Position numbers and translations under genes: made by a program | In this document: positions 42,792-53,333 of the stretch, one piece after another | Numbering within the stretch: the stretch's first letter is position 1 | Layout of the letters: the number at the start of each line of letters is the position of its first letter | Assembly: GCF_011044495.1 (NCBI RefSeq) | Contig: NZ_CP049143.1 | Span: 2,356,001 to 2,420,000 of the forward strand | DNA from: Roseimicrobium sp. ORNL1 | GTDB lineage: Bacteria > Verrucomicrobiota > Verrucomicrobiia > Verrucomicrobiales > Verrucomicrobiaceae | Direction: 5' to 3' | DNA length: 64,000 nt | Notes under the pieces: generated by a model | Told to the model about the DNA's origin: nothing | What the model saw: the letters and a program-made list of their open reading frames with translations, nothing else | The model's database searches: none

Positions 42792-43199
42792 TCAGGGATG
42801 CTCTGTCCACGGATCATCATCCAGGGCGGAGAGGCAGGCTTCGAACGAGCGGTGCGCTGTTTCCACAAGTTCCAGCGTGGTGGGGCGCTTGTGCAACAGG
42901 GTGGTGGTGCGCCACCAGTACTCCTGCCAGAGATCGTGGATGAGATGGTCCGGCCCAATGAGCCGGTGCACACGCTCGGAGCCTACCTGGATGGCTGCGC
43001 CCAGATAGGACTGCACCAGAACATTCAGATCCAAGGTGTCCATGCGGCTGAATCCCACCAGCCGCCTCCAATAGCACGTGAGCAGGTGAAGATGATGCTT
43101 GAATTCCTGCGCAGGCGTCATTTCACCGTGTTCTGCAAGAATTCGATCGTACTGGGAGGCTGATTCGTTGACGCGTTCCGCGAAGGTGCGGTTGTTCAT
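42792..43199 (-). CDS. Orphan helical protein, 135 residues
   Basis: MNNRTFAERVNESASQYDRI, then QEFKHHLHLLTCYWRRLVGF and LIHDLWQEYWWRTTTLLHKR, is an all-helical arrangement rich in His/Trp. No catalytic motif. A DinB-like bundle is possible but the metal ligands are not convincing. The start at 43199 removes a non-protein-like extension and leaves a 34-base gap to the acetyltransferase gene. Confidence 0.5.
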   Translation of the reverse strand: MNNRTFAERVNESASQYDRILAEHGEMTPAQEFKHHLHLLTCYWRRLVGFSRMDTLDLNVLVQSYLGAAIQVGSERVHRLIGPDHLIHDLWQEYWWRTTTLLHKRPTTLELVETAHRSFEACLSALDDDPWTEHP

Positions 43200-43233
43200 G
43201 GAGGCTTGAAAATGGTGTGATGAGAAGTCGTGA

Positions 43234-43725
43234 CTACAGCGGCTTCGAGAGATACAGCGCGCCGCCCGCCTCGGGCACATGTACGGCCTGGGAGAAGCCT
43301 GCTGCTGTATAGACACGCCGTGCATGGTGATTGTTCTCCTGCACCTCCAATGTGACGCGGCAGCAGCCCAGTTCGCGGGCGTGCTGCTCGATGGCGCCCA
43401 GCAAACGGCGGCCGATACCGGCAGCGCGATGCTGGGGGAAGACGAAATAATCCGAGATATTTACGAGTGGACGCGCCGCGAATGTGGAGAATCCCCGGAA
43501 ACAAATCGCCAGCCCCACGGGCTCATCATCACGGTAGGCGAGAAAGACCAGCGTCGTGGGATGCTCGCGTAGTCCCGGGATAACTGCTGCTCTCGCCGCA
43601 TCGGAGAGTGGCTTGCCATCGCCCATGGGATCCATCGCGTAGGCGTTTAGCAGATGGAGGGTTGCCTCCTGATGTTTGGGAAGCGACAGATCTGCGTGGA
43701 CGATGGTGATGGGGTCAGCTGTCAT
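43234..43725 (-). CDS. GNAT family N-acetyltransferase
   Basis: A 163-residue protein. TLVFLAYRDDEPVGLAICFR is strand 2-3. LVNISDYFVFPQHRAAGIGR is the acetyl-CoA motif A (Q/R-x-x-G-x-G/A as QHRAAGIGRRLL), and VQENNHHARRVYTAAGF is motif B. A cytoplasmic acetyl-CoA-dependent acyl transfer is expected; the acceptor is unknown. The ATG at 43725 begins the conserved fold. Confidence 0.85.
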   Translation of the reverse strand: MTADPITIVHADLSLPKHQEATLHLLNAYAMDPMGDGKPLSDAARAAVIPGLREHPTTLVFLAYRDDEPVGLAICFRGFSTFAARPLVNISDYFVFPQHRAAGIGRRLLGAIEQHARELGCCRVTLEVQENNHHARRVYTAAGFSQAVHVPEAGGALYLSKPL

Positions 43726-43881
43726 GGAGTTGATGCGTGTGGAATAAGCTTTCAGATGGGAATTGATCAAGTGTCCGAAGTGCTGCCTGAAACGCAGTGG
43801 GATCCCGCAGTGCGCATGTGCGTCACTTTGAGAAACTGTGCATTGTCTTAAACGGGGCAATGGAACACTGCAGACCAACTC

Positions 43882-44130
43882 GACACTCCAGGTCGCTTTG
43901 CGTCTTGGAGTGCGGTGGCAAAGGCCTCCCTTGGGGCCGCGACACCGCTTTGAACGAAGGTGTTTCGTCCAGTTTTGCCGGGGAACTTCGAAGAAACCCA
44001 GCTTTCCAATGGGAGAGCATCTTGGGAATTGGACCGTGAATCCTCCGCATCATTCTCATCCTCTCCGCTCAAAGCGGTGTTGCGCTTGAAGCTTGTCACC
44101 GCACTCCAAGACGCAAAGCGAACTGGTGTC
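43882..44130. mobile_element. MITE-like element related to 15140-15377
   Basis: About 249 bp with terminal inverted repeats (TCGCTTTGCGTCTTGGAGTG at 43893, complement ending near 44120). An outer GACACTCCAG against CTGGTGTC extends them imperfectly. The interior GGCCGCGACACCGCTTTGAA is almost identical to the 15140 copy. It is non-coding. The rest of the gap between 43726 and 44190 shows no gene. Confidence 0.8.
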
Positions 44131-44190
44131 TTGAATTGGTGCGCAACGCGTCATTTCCTTGCTCATCTCAGGTGCCGGAGCAGCAGCACT

Positions 44191-44583
44191 CTACCAGAAC
44201 TTCCACCACTTCCTCTCGGCGGATTTGGGGTGTTCTTGGGCGGCAGATGCAGGGTCCTTGATTCTGCCGCGAAGTTCCTGAATCTCCAGACGCATGGTCT
44301 CCTCCAGATCCGGTGCCTCCGAGTAAATGCCGAGTTTTAGAATCTCTTCGAGTCGGTCGGCAGCCAGAGTCAGATGTTCGTCCAGCTTGTCAATGGGCCA
44401 GACGTACGTGTGACCCAGCAGCAAGACCATGGCGGCAGCGGCGCGGACTTCTTCGGGCGAATCTTTCGCGTCGAGTTTTAGCGTGGCTTCCACGCGATTG
44501 GCGAGTTTGGTCTCGTCGAATAGGTCGCCAAACCAGTCCGCTGCAGAGTCATTGTCCCATGGAAGATTGCCCCAGTCGCCCAT
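44191..44583 (-). CDS. DUF4259-like protein, 130 residues
   Basis: MGDWGNLPWDNDSAADWFGD is the MGxWGxxxxDNDxAxDWxxDL signature of DUF4259 proteins. It continues with VRAAAAMVLLLGHTYVWPID and a helix LADRLEEILKLG. It ends with RKWWKFW. DUF4259 genes are frequent in toxin-immunity neighbourhoods. The biochemical role is not known. It is part of the minus-strand orphan run. Confidence 0.75.
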   Translation of the reverse strand: MGDWGNLPWDNDSAADWFGDLFDETKLANRVEATLKLDAKDSPEEVRAAAAMVLLLGHTYVWPIDKLDEHLTLAADRLEEILKLGIYSEAPDLEETMRLEIQELRGRIKDPASAAQEHPKSAERKWWKFW

Positions 44584-44626
44584 AATGCTGCTGATGTTTG
44601 GAGGGTTGATGAAGGGAAGAGGTATG

Positions 44627-45097
44627 TTACCGCGAGTCGAGCACGCGTGCGTATACTTTGTTCACGGCATCTTGTCCCTTTTCCCGGTCGTGGGAATCAA
44701 TTTCCGCAAGTGTGGCGTCCAATTCAGATGGTGACACAAGACGTGAGTACTCAGATTGGATTTCAATCGGAAGGCTCCAAATGGGGTGCCGGTGGCCGCA
44801 GGCCCGGATATGTGAGAGAAGAGACCAACTCTGCCGGGTGCCGCACCAACGCCAGGAGTGCAGATGCGATGGATTCGTGGCGAGGTATGTTGTGGTGTAA
44901 GGGTGGTGGGAGATACGTGAAAGCGGGATGCCACACACGTGGCGTTCGGCGAGTGTGGCGCGGCATTCAAGGCATGTATACTCGGTAGTGCTGTACACAT
45001 TGAAAATGGCCGCCACCGCTACCACGGCGAACAGCGATACGGAAATGATGAACGGCAGGGACGAAGCATGAATCTCAATACTTTGCATGTATGTCAT
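44627..45097 (-). CDS. Membrane-anchored orphan with Cys/His-rich segment, 156 residues
   Basis: A single membrane segment near the start (LPFIISVSLFAVVAVAAIFN). Then YTCLECRATLAERHVCGIPL with CxxC...HxC, followed by a His/Trp-rich part (SHLHSWRWCGTRQSW, LLSHIRACGHRHPIWSLPIE). The Cys/His spacing suggests metal binding. The C-terminus is helical and acidic. Start 45097 or 45088. No family was recognised. Confidence 0.5.
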   Translation of the reverse strand: MTYMQSIEIHASSLPFIISVSLFAVVAVAAIFNVYSTTEYTCLECRATLAERHVCGIPLSRISHHPYTTTYLATNPSHLHSWRWCGTRQSWSLLSHIRACGHRHPIWSLPIEIQSEYSRLVSPSELDATLAEIDSHDREKGQDAVNKVYARVLDSR

Positions 45098-45107
45098 TTC
45101 GGTCTGA

Positions 45108-45563
45108 TCACGCCAGCAAGTAAAACACATCTGTCCGTATCTTCGACGCATCCGCATTCCAACTCTCCTCCCAGTGGCCGTAGAGCTCCCAGGAGACAGG
45201 CGAGGGCCCATGCCCATGCTCCGCACACCAGGTGCGGATGGCGGCATGCGCTTCACCGAGTCGTCCATAGGGGCCGTAGTGCGTGGTGGTGGCCACCTTG
45301 CCTATCGGGAGCTGCGAGCAGTGCACGCGGTCATTGCCGATGAAGGGCTCTGCTACTTCCGCGCCTACCTCCACGTGGCCCTCACCATCGAGATACATGG
45401 CTACGTGACGGCCGGGTTTGGGGAGATTCGCGGCCTTGATGAAGCTCCACACTTCACCACACGCTGCGGGGACGAAGCGGGATAGATCCTGCGGCCGCAC
45501 CCGTTCACGCACGACGGCGAGCCAGGTGGGCTCGGATTGGGTGAGTTGGATTTCGTAGGGCAT
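45108..45563 (-). CDS. GyrI-like small-molecule-binding domain protein
   Basis: A 151-residue protein with YEIQLTQSEPTWLAVVRERV, the middle RHVAMYLDGEGHVEVGAEVA, GKVATTTHYGPYGRLGEAHA and SWELYGHWEESWNADASKIR followed by TDVFYLLA. The order, with HxGPYxxLxxA and the end WE.Y......P....T.(V/I)(Y/F)(Y/L), is that of the AraC effector-binding/GyrI-like fold. It is a stand-alone domain without a DNA-binding part. Confidence 0.8.
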   Translation of the reverse strand: MPYEIQLTQSEPTWLAVVRERVRPQDLSRFVPAACGEVWSFIKAANLPKPGRHVAMYLDGEGHVEVGAEVAEPFIGNDRVHCSQLPIGKVATTTHYGPYGRLGEAHAAIRTWCAEHGHGPSPVSWELYGHWEESWNADASKIRTDVFYLLA

Positions 45564-45593
45564 GGTGTTGTGAGAGCGATGCGGGCTTTGTCA

Positions 45594-46145
45594 TCAATGC
45601 TCATCTTCGGGCCGGAGCGGCGAAAGGTGCCAGGGGAAATGCGCGAGCAGTGCTTTTAGAACCTTCGGGTCCGTAGGATAGTGGTGAGCATGCGGAGACG
45701 GAATCCGGACCTCGCGCTCGGAGAAGCCCCGCTCTCGCAAGACGGCTTCATACTGCGGCAGATCACCGTAGGCGTAGATAATATTGTGCCGGTCATAGAT
45801 GAGCTGGCCTTCACCATGGGCGGAGGCGACCCAGATGTGGTGTCTTCCATCGGATTCCAGGAATTGCTCGTAGGTGGCGAGGAAGATCTGCAGGTCTTCC
45901 AACGACTCGATGAGCGGGGACTGGTAGCGCCCCATCTCGATTCCGTCATTGGGAATGATCAGGACGTAGAGAATGTAGTACTCCTGGGTCTCCCAGGTGG
46001 CTGCGAGCGCCATCAGCAGATCCACATGAGAGGTCGCCGGGCCGATGGTGAGCCGTGAACCGGATGAGAGCGGCTCCTGAAAGAAGCAGTCGCCATAGGA
46101 AAAGGCGGCTTCGCCTGCATTGTTGATGGTGTTGAATTTTTCCAT
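45594..46145 (-). CDS. Orphan soluble protein, 183 residues
   Basis: MEKFNTINNAGEAAFSYGDC, then EYYILYVLIIPNDGIEMGRY, SLEDLQIFLATYEQFLESDG and HIWVASAHGEGQLIYDRHNI, is an alpha/beta pattern in a 180-residue size typical of SMI1- or Imm-type proteins, without a firm match. The C-terminus is Pro/His-rich. It is the last gene of the minus-strand run before the divergent secreted gene. Confidence 0.5.
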   Translation of the reverse strand: MEKFNTINNAGEAAFSYGDCFFQEPLSSGSRLTIGPATSHVDLLMALAATWETQEYYILYVLIIPNDGIEMGRYQSPLIESLEDLQIFLATYEQFLESDGRHHIWVASAHGEGQLIYDRHNIIYAYGDLPQYEAVLRERGFSEREVRIPSPHAHHYPTDPKVLKALLAHFPWHLSPLRPEDEH

Positions 46146-46297
46146 GAGGGGAGGTCGAGAGCAGGCTCGAAGAATCCTCTTCCGTGTTCCTCATTCAAGC
46201 GGATAGAATTTCCTCGTGGGTAAGTGAGTGTTCAGTGGTGCGCATTTTTCCTCGACCAAGTGCTGGAAACAAGGCAAATACAGGGGAGGCGGAATTT

Positions 46298-47197
46298 ATG
46301 AAACGATTGGACCCCATCCTTTGGCTCGTGCTGTTCTTCCTTCTTGAGTGTCTGTCGCGAGCGGCGGAACCGGCGAAGGCACAGCCGGAAGATGTGATTG
46401 GAAAGATCATCGCGGCTGGTGTTCAGGACGTCCAGGCGCTTCCGAATTGCAGATTTGTCTACACGACGGAAGCCCGGTTGCCTCCTGTGCTCAAGATGGG
46501 AGACGGGATCAGCAAGCGCAGGATCGAGTTCACCAAGTTCAACGAGAAGTACTGCTTCAGGGAAATGGACGACCATGGAGAGCTGGAGGAGTCGCAAAGT
46601 TACGATGGCAGCAGGTACTGGCGTTACAAGTTGTCGAGCAACAAAATCTTCGTGGGTGCGGATTTCAGCAAGGTTTGGAAGCATTTCACGATCGAGTTCA
46701 ACTCGAACCCGCTTTTTGTGACGACACGGAAGTACTTCGAGGGAAACGGGGATCGTTTTGCGTTGCCGTATCTCGCGATGCCTCAGACCTGGGTGGATGC
46801 TGTCACCCCGCATGTCAGCGCAAGGACAGAGGGCGAGTTCCGCATTCTCACGAAAAGCTGGAATGGCTTCGTGTATGAGCTTGAAATGTTTCCTGGGAGC
46901 TTTGTGCCCCAGTACGCCAGGATTCTAAGGGAGGGAAAGCTGGTGGGAGAGTGGAAGGTAATGAAGTGGTATACCCTGCCCGATGACGGCACCGGCCATT
47001 CACGAAAAATTCCTTCCGTGACCATCGAAGGAACCAGGATATGGGAGAAAGAGCTTTATCCGGGAGACCAGCGCATCACCCTTCACGAAGATACTTTTCA
47101 GCTTCTCAAGGAGTCACCTCCGAGTGAGTACTTCACGCCGCCGCTCTCCATGGCTGCAGGTCTGTGGGATGCAGATATCGGTGCAGAGGTGCGGTGA
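46298..47197 (+). CDS. Secreted protein of unknown function, 299 residues
   Basis: A signal peptide (ILWLVLFFLLECLSRAAEPA) is followed by a mature region of long amphipathic strands (YCFREMDDHGELEESQSYDG, RYWRYKLSSNKIFVGADFSK, FVYELEMFPGSFVPQYARIL), an outer-membrane-lipoprotein-sorting (LolA/LolB-like) type pattern. That is a pattern resemblance, not a match. The start at 46298 is set by the signal and by a GGGGAGG ribosome site about 10 bases before, one of the few clear Shine-Dalgarno motifs here. Confidence 0.6.
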   Translation: MKRLDPILWLVLFFLLECLSRAAEPAKAQPEDVIGKIIAAGVQDVQALPNCRFVYTTEARLPPVLKMGDGISKRRIEFTKFNEKYCFREMDDHGELEESQSYDGSRYWRYKLSSNKIFVGADFSKVWKHFTIEFNSNPLFVTTRKYFEGNGDRFALPYLAMPQTWVDAVTPHVSARTEGEFRILTKSWNGFVYELEMFPGSFVPQYARILREGKLVGEWKVMKWYTLPDDGTGHSRKIPSVTIEGTRIWEKELYPGDQRITLHEDTFQLLKESPPSEYFTPPLSMAAGLWDADIGAEVR

Positions 47198-47322
47198 AGT
47201 GGTGGCTCACTGTGATAGCACATGCGTCCTTGAGTCGCGCCCTGAAGCACGGTCTATCCACTTGCGAGGAATAACAGCCGCGTATGTACGTCACATCAGC
47301 ACAGAGATGAAGTAAGTCGGAA

Positions 47323-47660
47323 ACGTCTCGTGATCTGAATAACTCCAGCAGCGTGACGCGACTCTGCACGAGCCACCTTGCGCGAAGCGCCTTGGAGTGC
47401 GTGTGCGAAGCACCGCTTTGGCGGGAAGCTTTGGGGTGCGGAGCTTCGAGCTGGCACGCTTGGGCTCGGTGGCTTCACATCACGAGAACGCATCGCACGC
47501 AGCCTCCGCTTGGGGTCATGGATGGATCCTGCGTCATCCGTCTCGCGGTGTTTCCTCCCAAGGCGGTGCTTCGCACGTGCACTCCAAGGCGCTACGCGCA
47601 AGGTGGTGCCCGTTCATGAAAGGGTCCGGGCCGGTTCGTGTCGGACACATCACGAGACCT
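47323..47660. mobile_element. MITE-like element, GTGCGG family, two-unit copy
   Basis: About 338 bp. The left end, ACGTCTCGTGAT, is matched at the right by ATCACGAGACCT (one mismatch), with an internal ATCACGAGA at 47479. Two inverted arms lie at about 47371-47430 and 47560-47608, both with CTTGGAGTG or its complement and the GTGCGAAGCACC hairpin. The central part is GC-rich without a gene. The remainder of the 504-base gap (47198-47701) shows no gene. Confidence 0.75.
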
Positions 47661-47701
47661 GCCGATAGCGTCCTGTAGTTCTTAACCTGACGCACATGCC
47701 A

Positions 47702-48226
47702 TCACCGAGCATCTGCTTCCTTCGGTGCCCACGCGAAAGACACGTCGGCACTGCCGATTTCCACCACGCGGTCCCGGTGCAGCATGGCACCCAGACCGTG
47801 CTCGGCATCCCAGGTGCAGCCAAACAACCAGCCCACATAGGCGCAACCGTCTTTCACCCAGGGATGGATGTACACCTGCCTGAGGTCGATGTGTGAGGCC
47901 AGCTCACCGGCCGAGCGAACGGCGGGCATCAGGCTCTCGAACTCCGCACCCAGAAAGTCGCGATACTTGGGCCGCATTTCCTGATAGTGGGGGAGCAGCG
48001 CGGTCAGGATGGATTCGAGGATGCGGGGGCTGTTGTCGAGCTGGAAGGTGTAGGCTGCTCCCTGCGCAGGGGAGGGCGTGCGGGAGACTTCGGGATCCAA
48101 GGGCGTCACCGTCAGGCCCACCATGCCCTTGCTTGCCAGTTCCATGTATCCGTCCCAGTTCCCGTCCGCATCCCACCGCATGGGTCGGAATGGCGGGTGG
48201 GTGAGAAAGTTGGTGTCGGTGCTCAT
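47702..48226 (-). CDS. DUF6985-like protein, 174 residues
   Basis: FLTHPPFRPMRWDADGNWDG, then LTVTPLDPEVSRTPSPAQGA, AYTFQLDNSPRILESILTAL and LPHYQEMRPKY, followed by DLRQVYIHPWVKDGCAYVGW and LFGCTWDAEHGLGAMLHRDR. The W-D-G opening, the PSPAQxxAxxFxL segment and GCxWDxEHGLG near the end match the DUF6985 pattern common in Verrucomicrobia immunity-type genes. No signal peptide. Function unknown. Confidence 0.65.
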   Translation of the reverse strand: MSTDTNFLTHPPFRPMRWDADGNWDGYMELASKGMVGLTVTPLDPEVSRTPSPAQGAAYTFQLDNSPRILESILTALLPHYQEMRPKYRDFLGAEFESLMPAVRSAGELASHIDLRQVYIHPWVKDGCAYVGWLFGCTWDAEHGLGAMLHRDRVVEIGSADVSFAWAPKEADAR

Positions 48227-48244
48227 GAAGGACGTATGGAGTAA

Positions 48245-48637
48245 TTACCCAAACAGGAGGGCGTGCCTTACTTTTCCTGACGCATCGCAAAATAGAATAC
48301 CCGAGTACTGACCTTCAAAGTTGTAGTGCCACACTGTTGCTGCGGATTCAAACCACTGCCTCTTCTGCATCCGCTCAGCTTCGGAAAGTGTCAATCCACG
48401 TTCTTTCGCGATTCGTTCTACTTCGGAAAAGGTGTGCAGGCGCTTGGGTGGGACTGAGGATTCAGCAAAGCGGTCGAACGCAGTTCGTTCAGCGTGTTCA
48501 TCGACCAGACTGGACACGCCCTTGGCTACAGCTTGCCACGGGTATTCCATCTCGACTGGTTTTGCCGGAGGGGTGTGGTACCCACAACTGCTGAGCAAAG
48601 AGCCGAAGCAGAAGGTCAGGACGGTTGTTCGTTTCAT
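48245..48637 (-). CDS. Lipoprotein of unknown function, 130 residues
   Basis: MKRTTVLTFCFGSLLSSCGY is a lipoprotein signal with lipobox LLSSC. The mature part is charged (WQAVAKGVSSLVDEHAERTA, LTLSEAERMQKRQWFESAAT) and ends in a small beta segment (HYNFEGQYSGILFCDASGKV). No family was recognised. It is between the DUF6985-like gene and the lyase-like gene, all on the minus strand, so co-transcription is possible. Confidence 0.6.
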   Translation of the reverse strand: MKRTTVLTFCFGSLLSSCGYHTPPAKPVEMEYPWQAVAKGVSSLVDEHAERTAFDRFAESSVPPKRLHTFSEVERIAKERGLTLSEAERMQKRQWFESAATVWHYNFEGQYSGILFCDASGKVRHALLFG

Positions 48638-48649
48638 GGGTGACTTTGG

Positions 48650-49440
48650 TCACTTGGCCGGAGCACTCGGCGCACCAGCCTTCGCTGCACCCTGTTTCGG
48701 CCCATGGGGCGGTGCTACGGCCTCGTAGCTTCCATCCGCTCCGGCGACGCGGTATTCATCGAAGTACGCGATGTTCTGCGGGACCTCCCCGACGCTGTGG
48801 TATTGGCCAAACTTTGCGTAGGGCCCAAGGGCCTCGGGATATTGCGTGATGATGTCGCGCTCGTTCACCACCTCCACGCCGTCCTTCCAGATGGTCCAAA
48901 AGCCCTTCTTCTCGGCGGACCAACGCACGTGCACCACCCAGTCTGTCCAGCGGCCTTTTTCAAAAGGCATCCTTGCCAGTGTGCGCTTCTTCTCGGTGGG
49001 AGAGGGATTGCCGGTGATCAGCCAGTCCTGACCGTTGGCGCGGATGGCCAGCACGGGGCTGGGGCCACCCTGTTGCGTGTGCCACTGGAAGAGGACGGCA
49101 TTCGACTTGGTGGGCGCGACGAAGTCTTCGGGGATGAAGATGCTCAGGCCGTACCAGTACTCCTTCTCCATCTCGATCTTCGTGATCTTCTTGCCATCGG
49201 AGAACTCGGCACGCTGCCCGCCATTGGTCTCCGGGTCGCTGGCGCGAAGGAGCGTGCGCGCGGCGAATTTCCCCGCGCGGACAGGAGAGGTCACGATGGT
49301 CAGCGAGTCCTCCTGTACCTTTTGGAGGCCCAGTTGTGAGAGGTCGCCGGTTTCGAAGTCTGCGACCTTCAGCAAGCCTGTCTGCGCGTGTGCGGAGGCG
49401 ATGGTGAGAAAGAGGATACAGGTGGCAAGCAAGGCTGGGT

Positions 49441-49444
<4 letters not shown>
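48650..49444 (-). CDS. Secreted heparin-lyase-I-like polysaccharide lyase fold protein
   Basis: A 264-residue protein with a signal peptide (LLATCILFLTIASAHA). A jelly-roll: VADFETGDLSQLG, TIVTSPVRAGKFAARTLL, NGGQRAEFSDGKK, EYWYGLSIFIPEDFV, VLFQWHTQQGGPSPVLAIRA and KGRWTDWVVHVRWSAEKKGF followed by WTIWKDGVEV. The G-x-R-A-E..., YWYG and GxWxDWVxHVRW motifs are those of the PF14099-type polysaccharide lyase family. Substrate unknown. It overlaps the upstream acetyltransferase stop by 4 bases. Confidence 0.8.
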
Positions 49445-51337
<1,893 letters not shown>

Positions 51338-51352
51338 GCAGGGTGCTGCTTT

Positions 51353-51377
51353 CCGTGACCGGACGAGCCGGTCACGG
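51353..51377 (+). terminator. Perfect hairpin between leuB and the next start codon
   Basis: CCGTGACCGG, loop ACGAG, CCGGTCACGG: ten base pairs, followed by TTCTCT and the ATG of the next gene 6 bases later. The T-run is weak, so it may act as a leaky terminator, an attenuator or a stabilising 3' end. Confidence 0.6.
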
Positions 51378-51383
51378 TTCTCT

Positions 51384-51731
51384 ATGGCCCAGAAGCCCAA
51401 CCTGTTACTTAGTGTCGCGGCGACGGTGGCGGTCACAGCCATCCTCGCCGCGTTTGCTGCTTGGGTGGTGTGCCGGTTCCATCCGCGGCCGTTCCTCAGC
51501 GCCTTCTGGCCGTGCCTGGCGGGGGCGTTGTTCACGACCTTCTGGCTGGAGGGATTTAATATCCTCGAAATGGCGGTCATCGGCGGCGTGGTGTTGCTGC
51601 TGGCGGTGGTCAGCATTCCCTTCGCTGCCCGCACCCCGTTCCCCGCATTTCCTGCCCATGTCATCGCCTCCGTGGCATCCGGCATGCTGTCCAGTCGTGT
51701 CTTTCGCCGGATGCACTGGCGGCAATGGTGA
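51384..51731 (+). CDS. Small membrane protein, 115 residues
   Basis: About three membrane segments: LLLSVAATVAVTAILAAFAA, then FLSAFWPCLAGALFTTFWLE and MAVIGGVVLLLAVVSIPFAA. It ends in a basic tail (SSRVFRRMHWRQW). No known family. It sits 46 bases after leuB across a hairpin and 79 bases before the BamD-like gene. Confidence 0.55.
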   Translation: MAQKPNLLLSVAATVAVTAILAAFAAWVVCRFHPRPFLSAFWPCLAGALFTTFWLEGFNILEMAVIGGVVLLLAVVSIPFAARTPFPAFPAHVIASVASGMLSSRVFRRMHWRQW

Positions 51732-51810
51732 ACGTCCCCAGTTTTTCCCTTTAAGAAACCCGAAATTCCCCTTCTTGACGCCCTTGAAACCCTCCACTAC
51801 TCTCCGCGCG

Positions 51811-53193
51811 ATGAATTCCAAGCCCGTCCTTCGTGCCACAATCGCTGCTGCCTCTGTGGCCCTCCTTGCTGCGCCGGATGCGCGCGCGCTTGACCTTGGC
51901 AAGGCCAACCCTCTCAAATGGTTCGACAAGAAAGATGAAGTGGTGCCCAGCGCTCCCGAGCGCCAGGTCCAGGAGGGCGCCGCGGAAGCCATGCTGCGTG
52001 ACGGTAAGACCGCCGCCTCCACCGGCAATACCGGCCGCGCCATCAGCATCTACAAGGACGTCGTGAGCCGCTACCGCTTCACGAACGCCGCTGCGAACGC
52101 CCAGTTCGAGCAGGCCGTGCTGCTGCGCCAGAGCGGCAAGCTGCAGGACGCGTACGATGCCTTCCAGAAATTCATCACCGACTACCGTCAGAGCACGCGC
52201 TTCGATGAGGCGGTACAGCAGCAGTTCGAAATCGCGGAAGAAGCCAAGGCCGGCAAGAAGCAGCCCTCGCTCCTGATGATTCCGATGAAGCTCGACAAGA
52301 GCGAGCTCGTGAAACTCTACCAGGGCGTGATTCGCAACTCTCCCTACGGCAAGTACGCCCCCTACGCGCAGTTCGCCATCGGCGAAGTGTACCAGGACGA
52401 CGGTGACAAGCCCATGGCCAACCAGGCCTACCAGATGGTGGTGGACAACTATCCCAACACCAAGCTCGCTTCCGAAGCCCAGTTCCGCATCGGTGCCATC
52501 AGCAGCGCCGCTGCCCGCAAGACGCAGGACGCCTCGAACCTGACCACCACGCTGGACGCGCTGGAAACCTACAAGGCGACCAACCCCAGTGGCGAGCGCA
52601 TGCAGGAAGCGGACAGCCTCATCACCGAAGGCCGCGCCGCGCAGTCCGCGAACTCCCTTTCCATCGCCAAGTTCTACGAGAAGGCCGGCAAGCCCAAGGC
52701 TGCTGCCATCTACTACAGCGAGGCCATGCAGACCGGCAGCGGCGAGACCGTTTCCGAAGCCCAGCGCCGCCTGGCTGCCCTGGCTGCCTCCAATCCTGAA
52801 GACGTGAAGCAGAGCGGCGTGAGCACGGGCGAAGGCTACGTGGTCCCTGCTGCAGTGAACACGAAGAACCGCGATGAGTACGCCGGCCCGCCCGCTCCTG
52901 TGGTGGCCAAGCTGAACTCCAAGCCCTCCATGCGTGTGGAGCCGGACAGCTTCAAGCCCATTCCGCTGACCGAGCCTGATCTTCCTACCCGCCCGAACGC
53001 ACCCACCTCCCCAGGCACCCTGCTGCCTCCGGCGGAAGGGGACAAGCCCCTGTTGCTTCCTGTGCCTCCGAGCCCCGGCGCTCCCATGCCTGCTCCTCAG
53101 TCCCTCCCCGTGCCGCCCGCTCCGGACGCCACGAAGCCTGCTGAAGAGGCCAAGCCCGCTCCGGCTCCCGCACCTGAAGCTCCCAAGCCTTGA
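51811..53193 (+). CDS. BamD/YbgF-like secreted TPR protein with long Pro-rich tail
   Basis: A 460-residue protein. A signal peptide (ATIAAASVALLAAPDARA) is not followed by a lipobox Cys. TPR-type repeats follow from about residue 60 to 350 (TGNTGRAISIYKDVVSRYRF, QFEQAVLLRQSGKLQDAYDA, YAQFAIGEVYQDDGDKPMAN). The KFxxxYPxSxxAPxAQFxIGxxY-type layout is that of BamD or YbgF outer-membrane assembly proteins. The last 110 residues are a Pro/Ala/Lys-rich tail. Placement before the LptE-like gene supports an envelope-assembly role. Confidence 0.75.
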   Translation: MNSKPVLRATIAAASVALLAAPDARALDLGKANPLKWFDKKDEVVPSAPERQVQEGAAEAMLRDGKTAASTGNTGRAISIYKDVVSRYRFTNAAANAQFEQAVLLRQSGKLQDAYDAFQKFITDYRQSTRFDEAVQQQFEIAEEAKAGKKQPSLLMIPMKLDKSELVKLYQGVIRNSPYGKYAPYAQFAIGEVYQDDGDKPMANQAYQMVVDNYPNTKLASEAQFRIGAISSAAARKTQDASNLTTTLDALETYKATNPSGERMQEADSLITEGRAAQSANSLSIAKFYEKAGKPKAAAIYYSEAMQTGSGETVSEAQRRLAALAASNPEDVKQSGVSTGEGYVVPAAVNTKNRDEYAGPPAPVVAKLNSKPSMRVEPDSFKPIPLTEPDLPTRPNAPTSPGTLLPPAEGDKPLLLPVPPSPGAPMPAPQSLPVPPAPDATKPAEEAKPAPAPAPEAPKP

Positions 53194-53333
53194 CTTGGAG
53201 CCTGCGCTCGTGTGAGCTGGCCATGTGATGATATTGGCATCCAACAGCTCACACCGCCGCGGCAGGCACTCATCAACGACTGACTGATACGGCATCAACT
53301 CCCCGGCAACCACTCCCGACTCCCACGCTACGC

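Noticed and set aside
38722-46145. Integron gene-cassette array
   Set aside because: The genes are small, unrelated and mostly co-oriented, but gaps of 6-75 bases lack attC-like folded sites with GTTRRRY cores, and no integrase is present.
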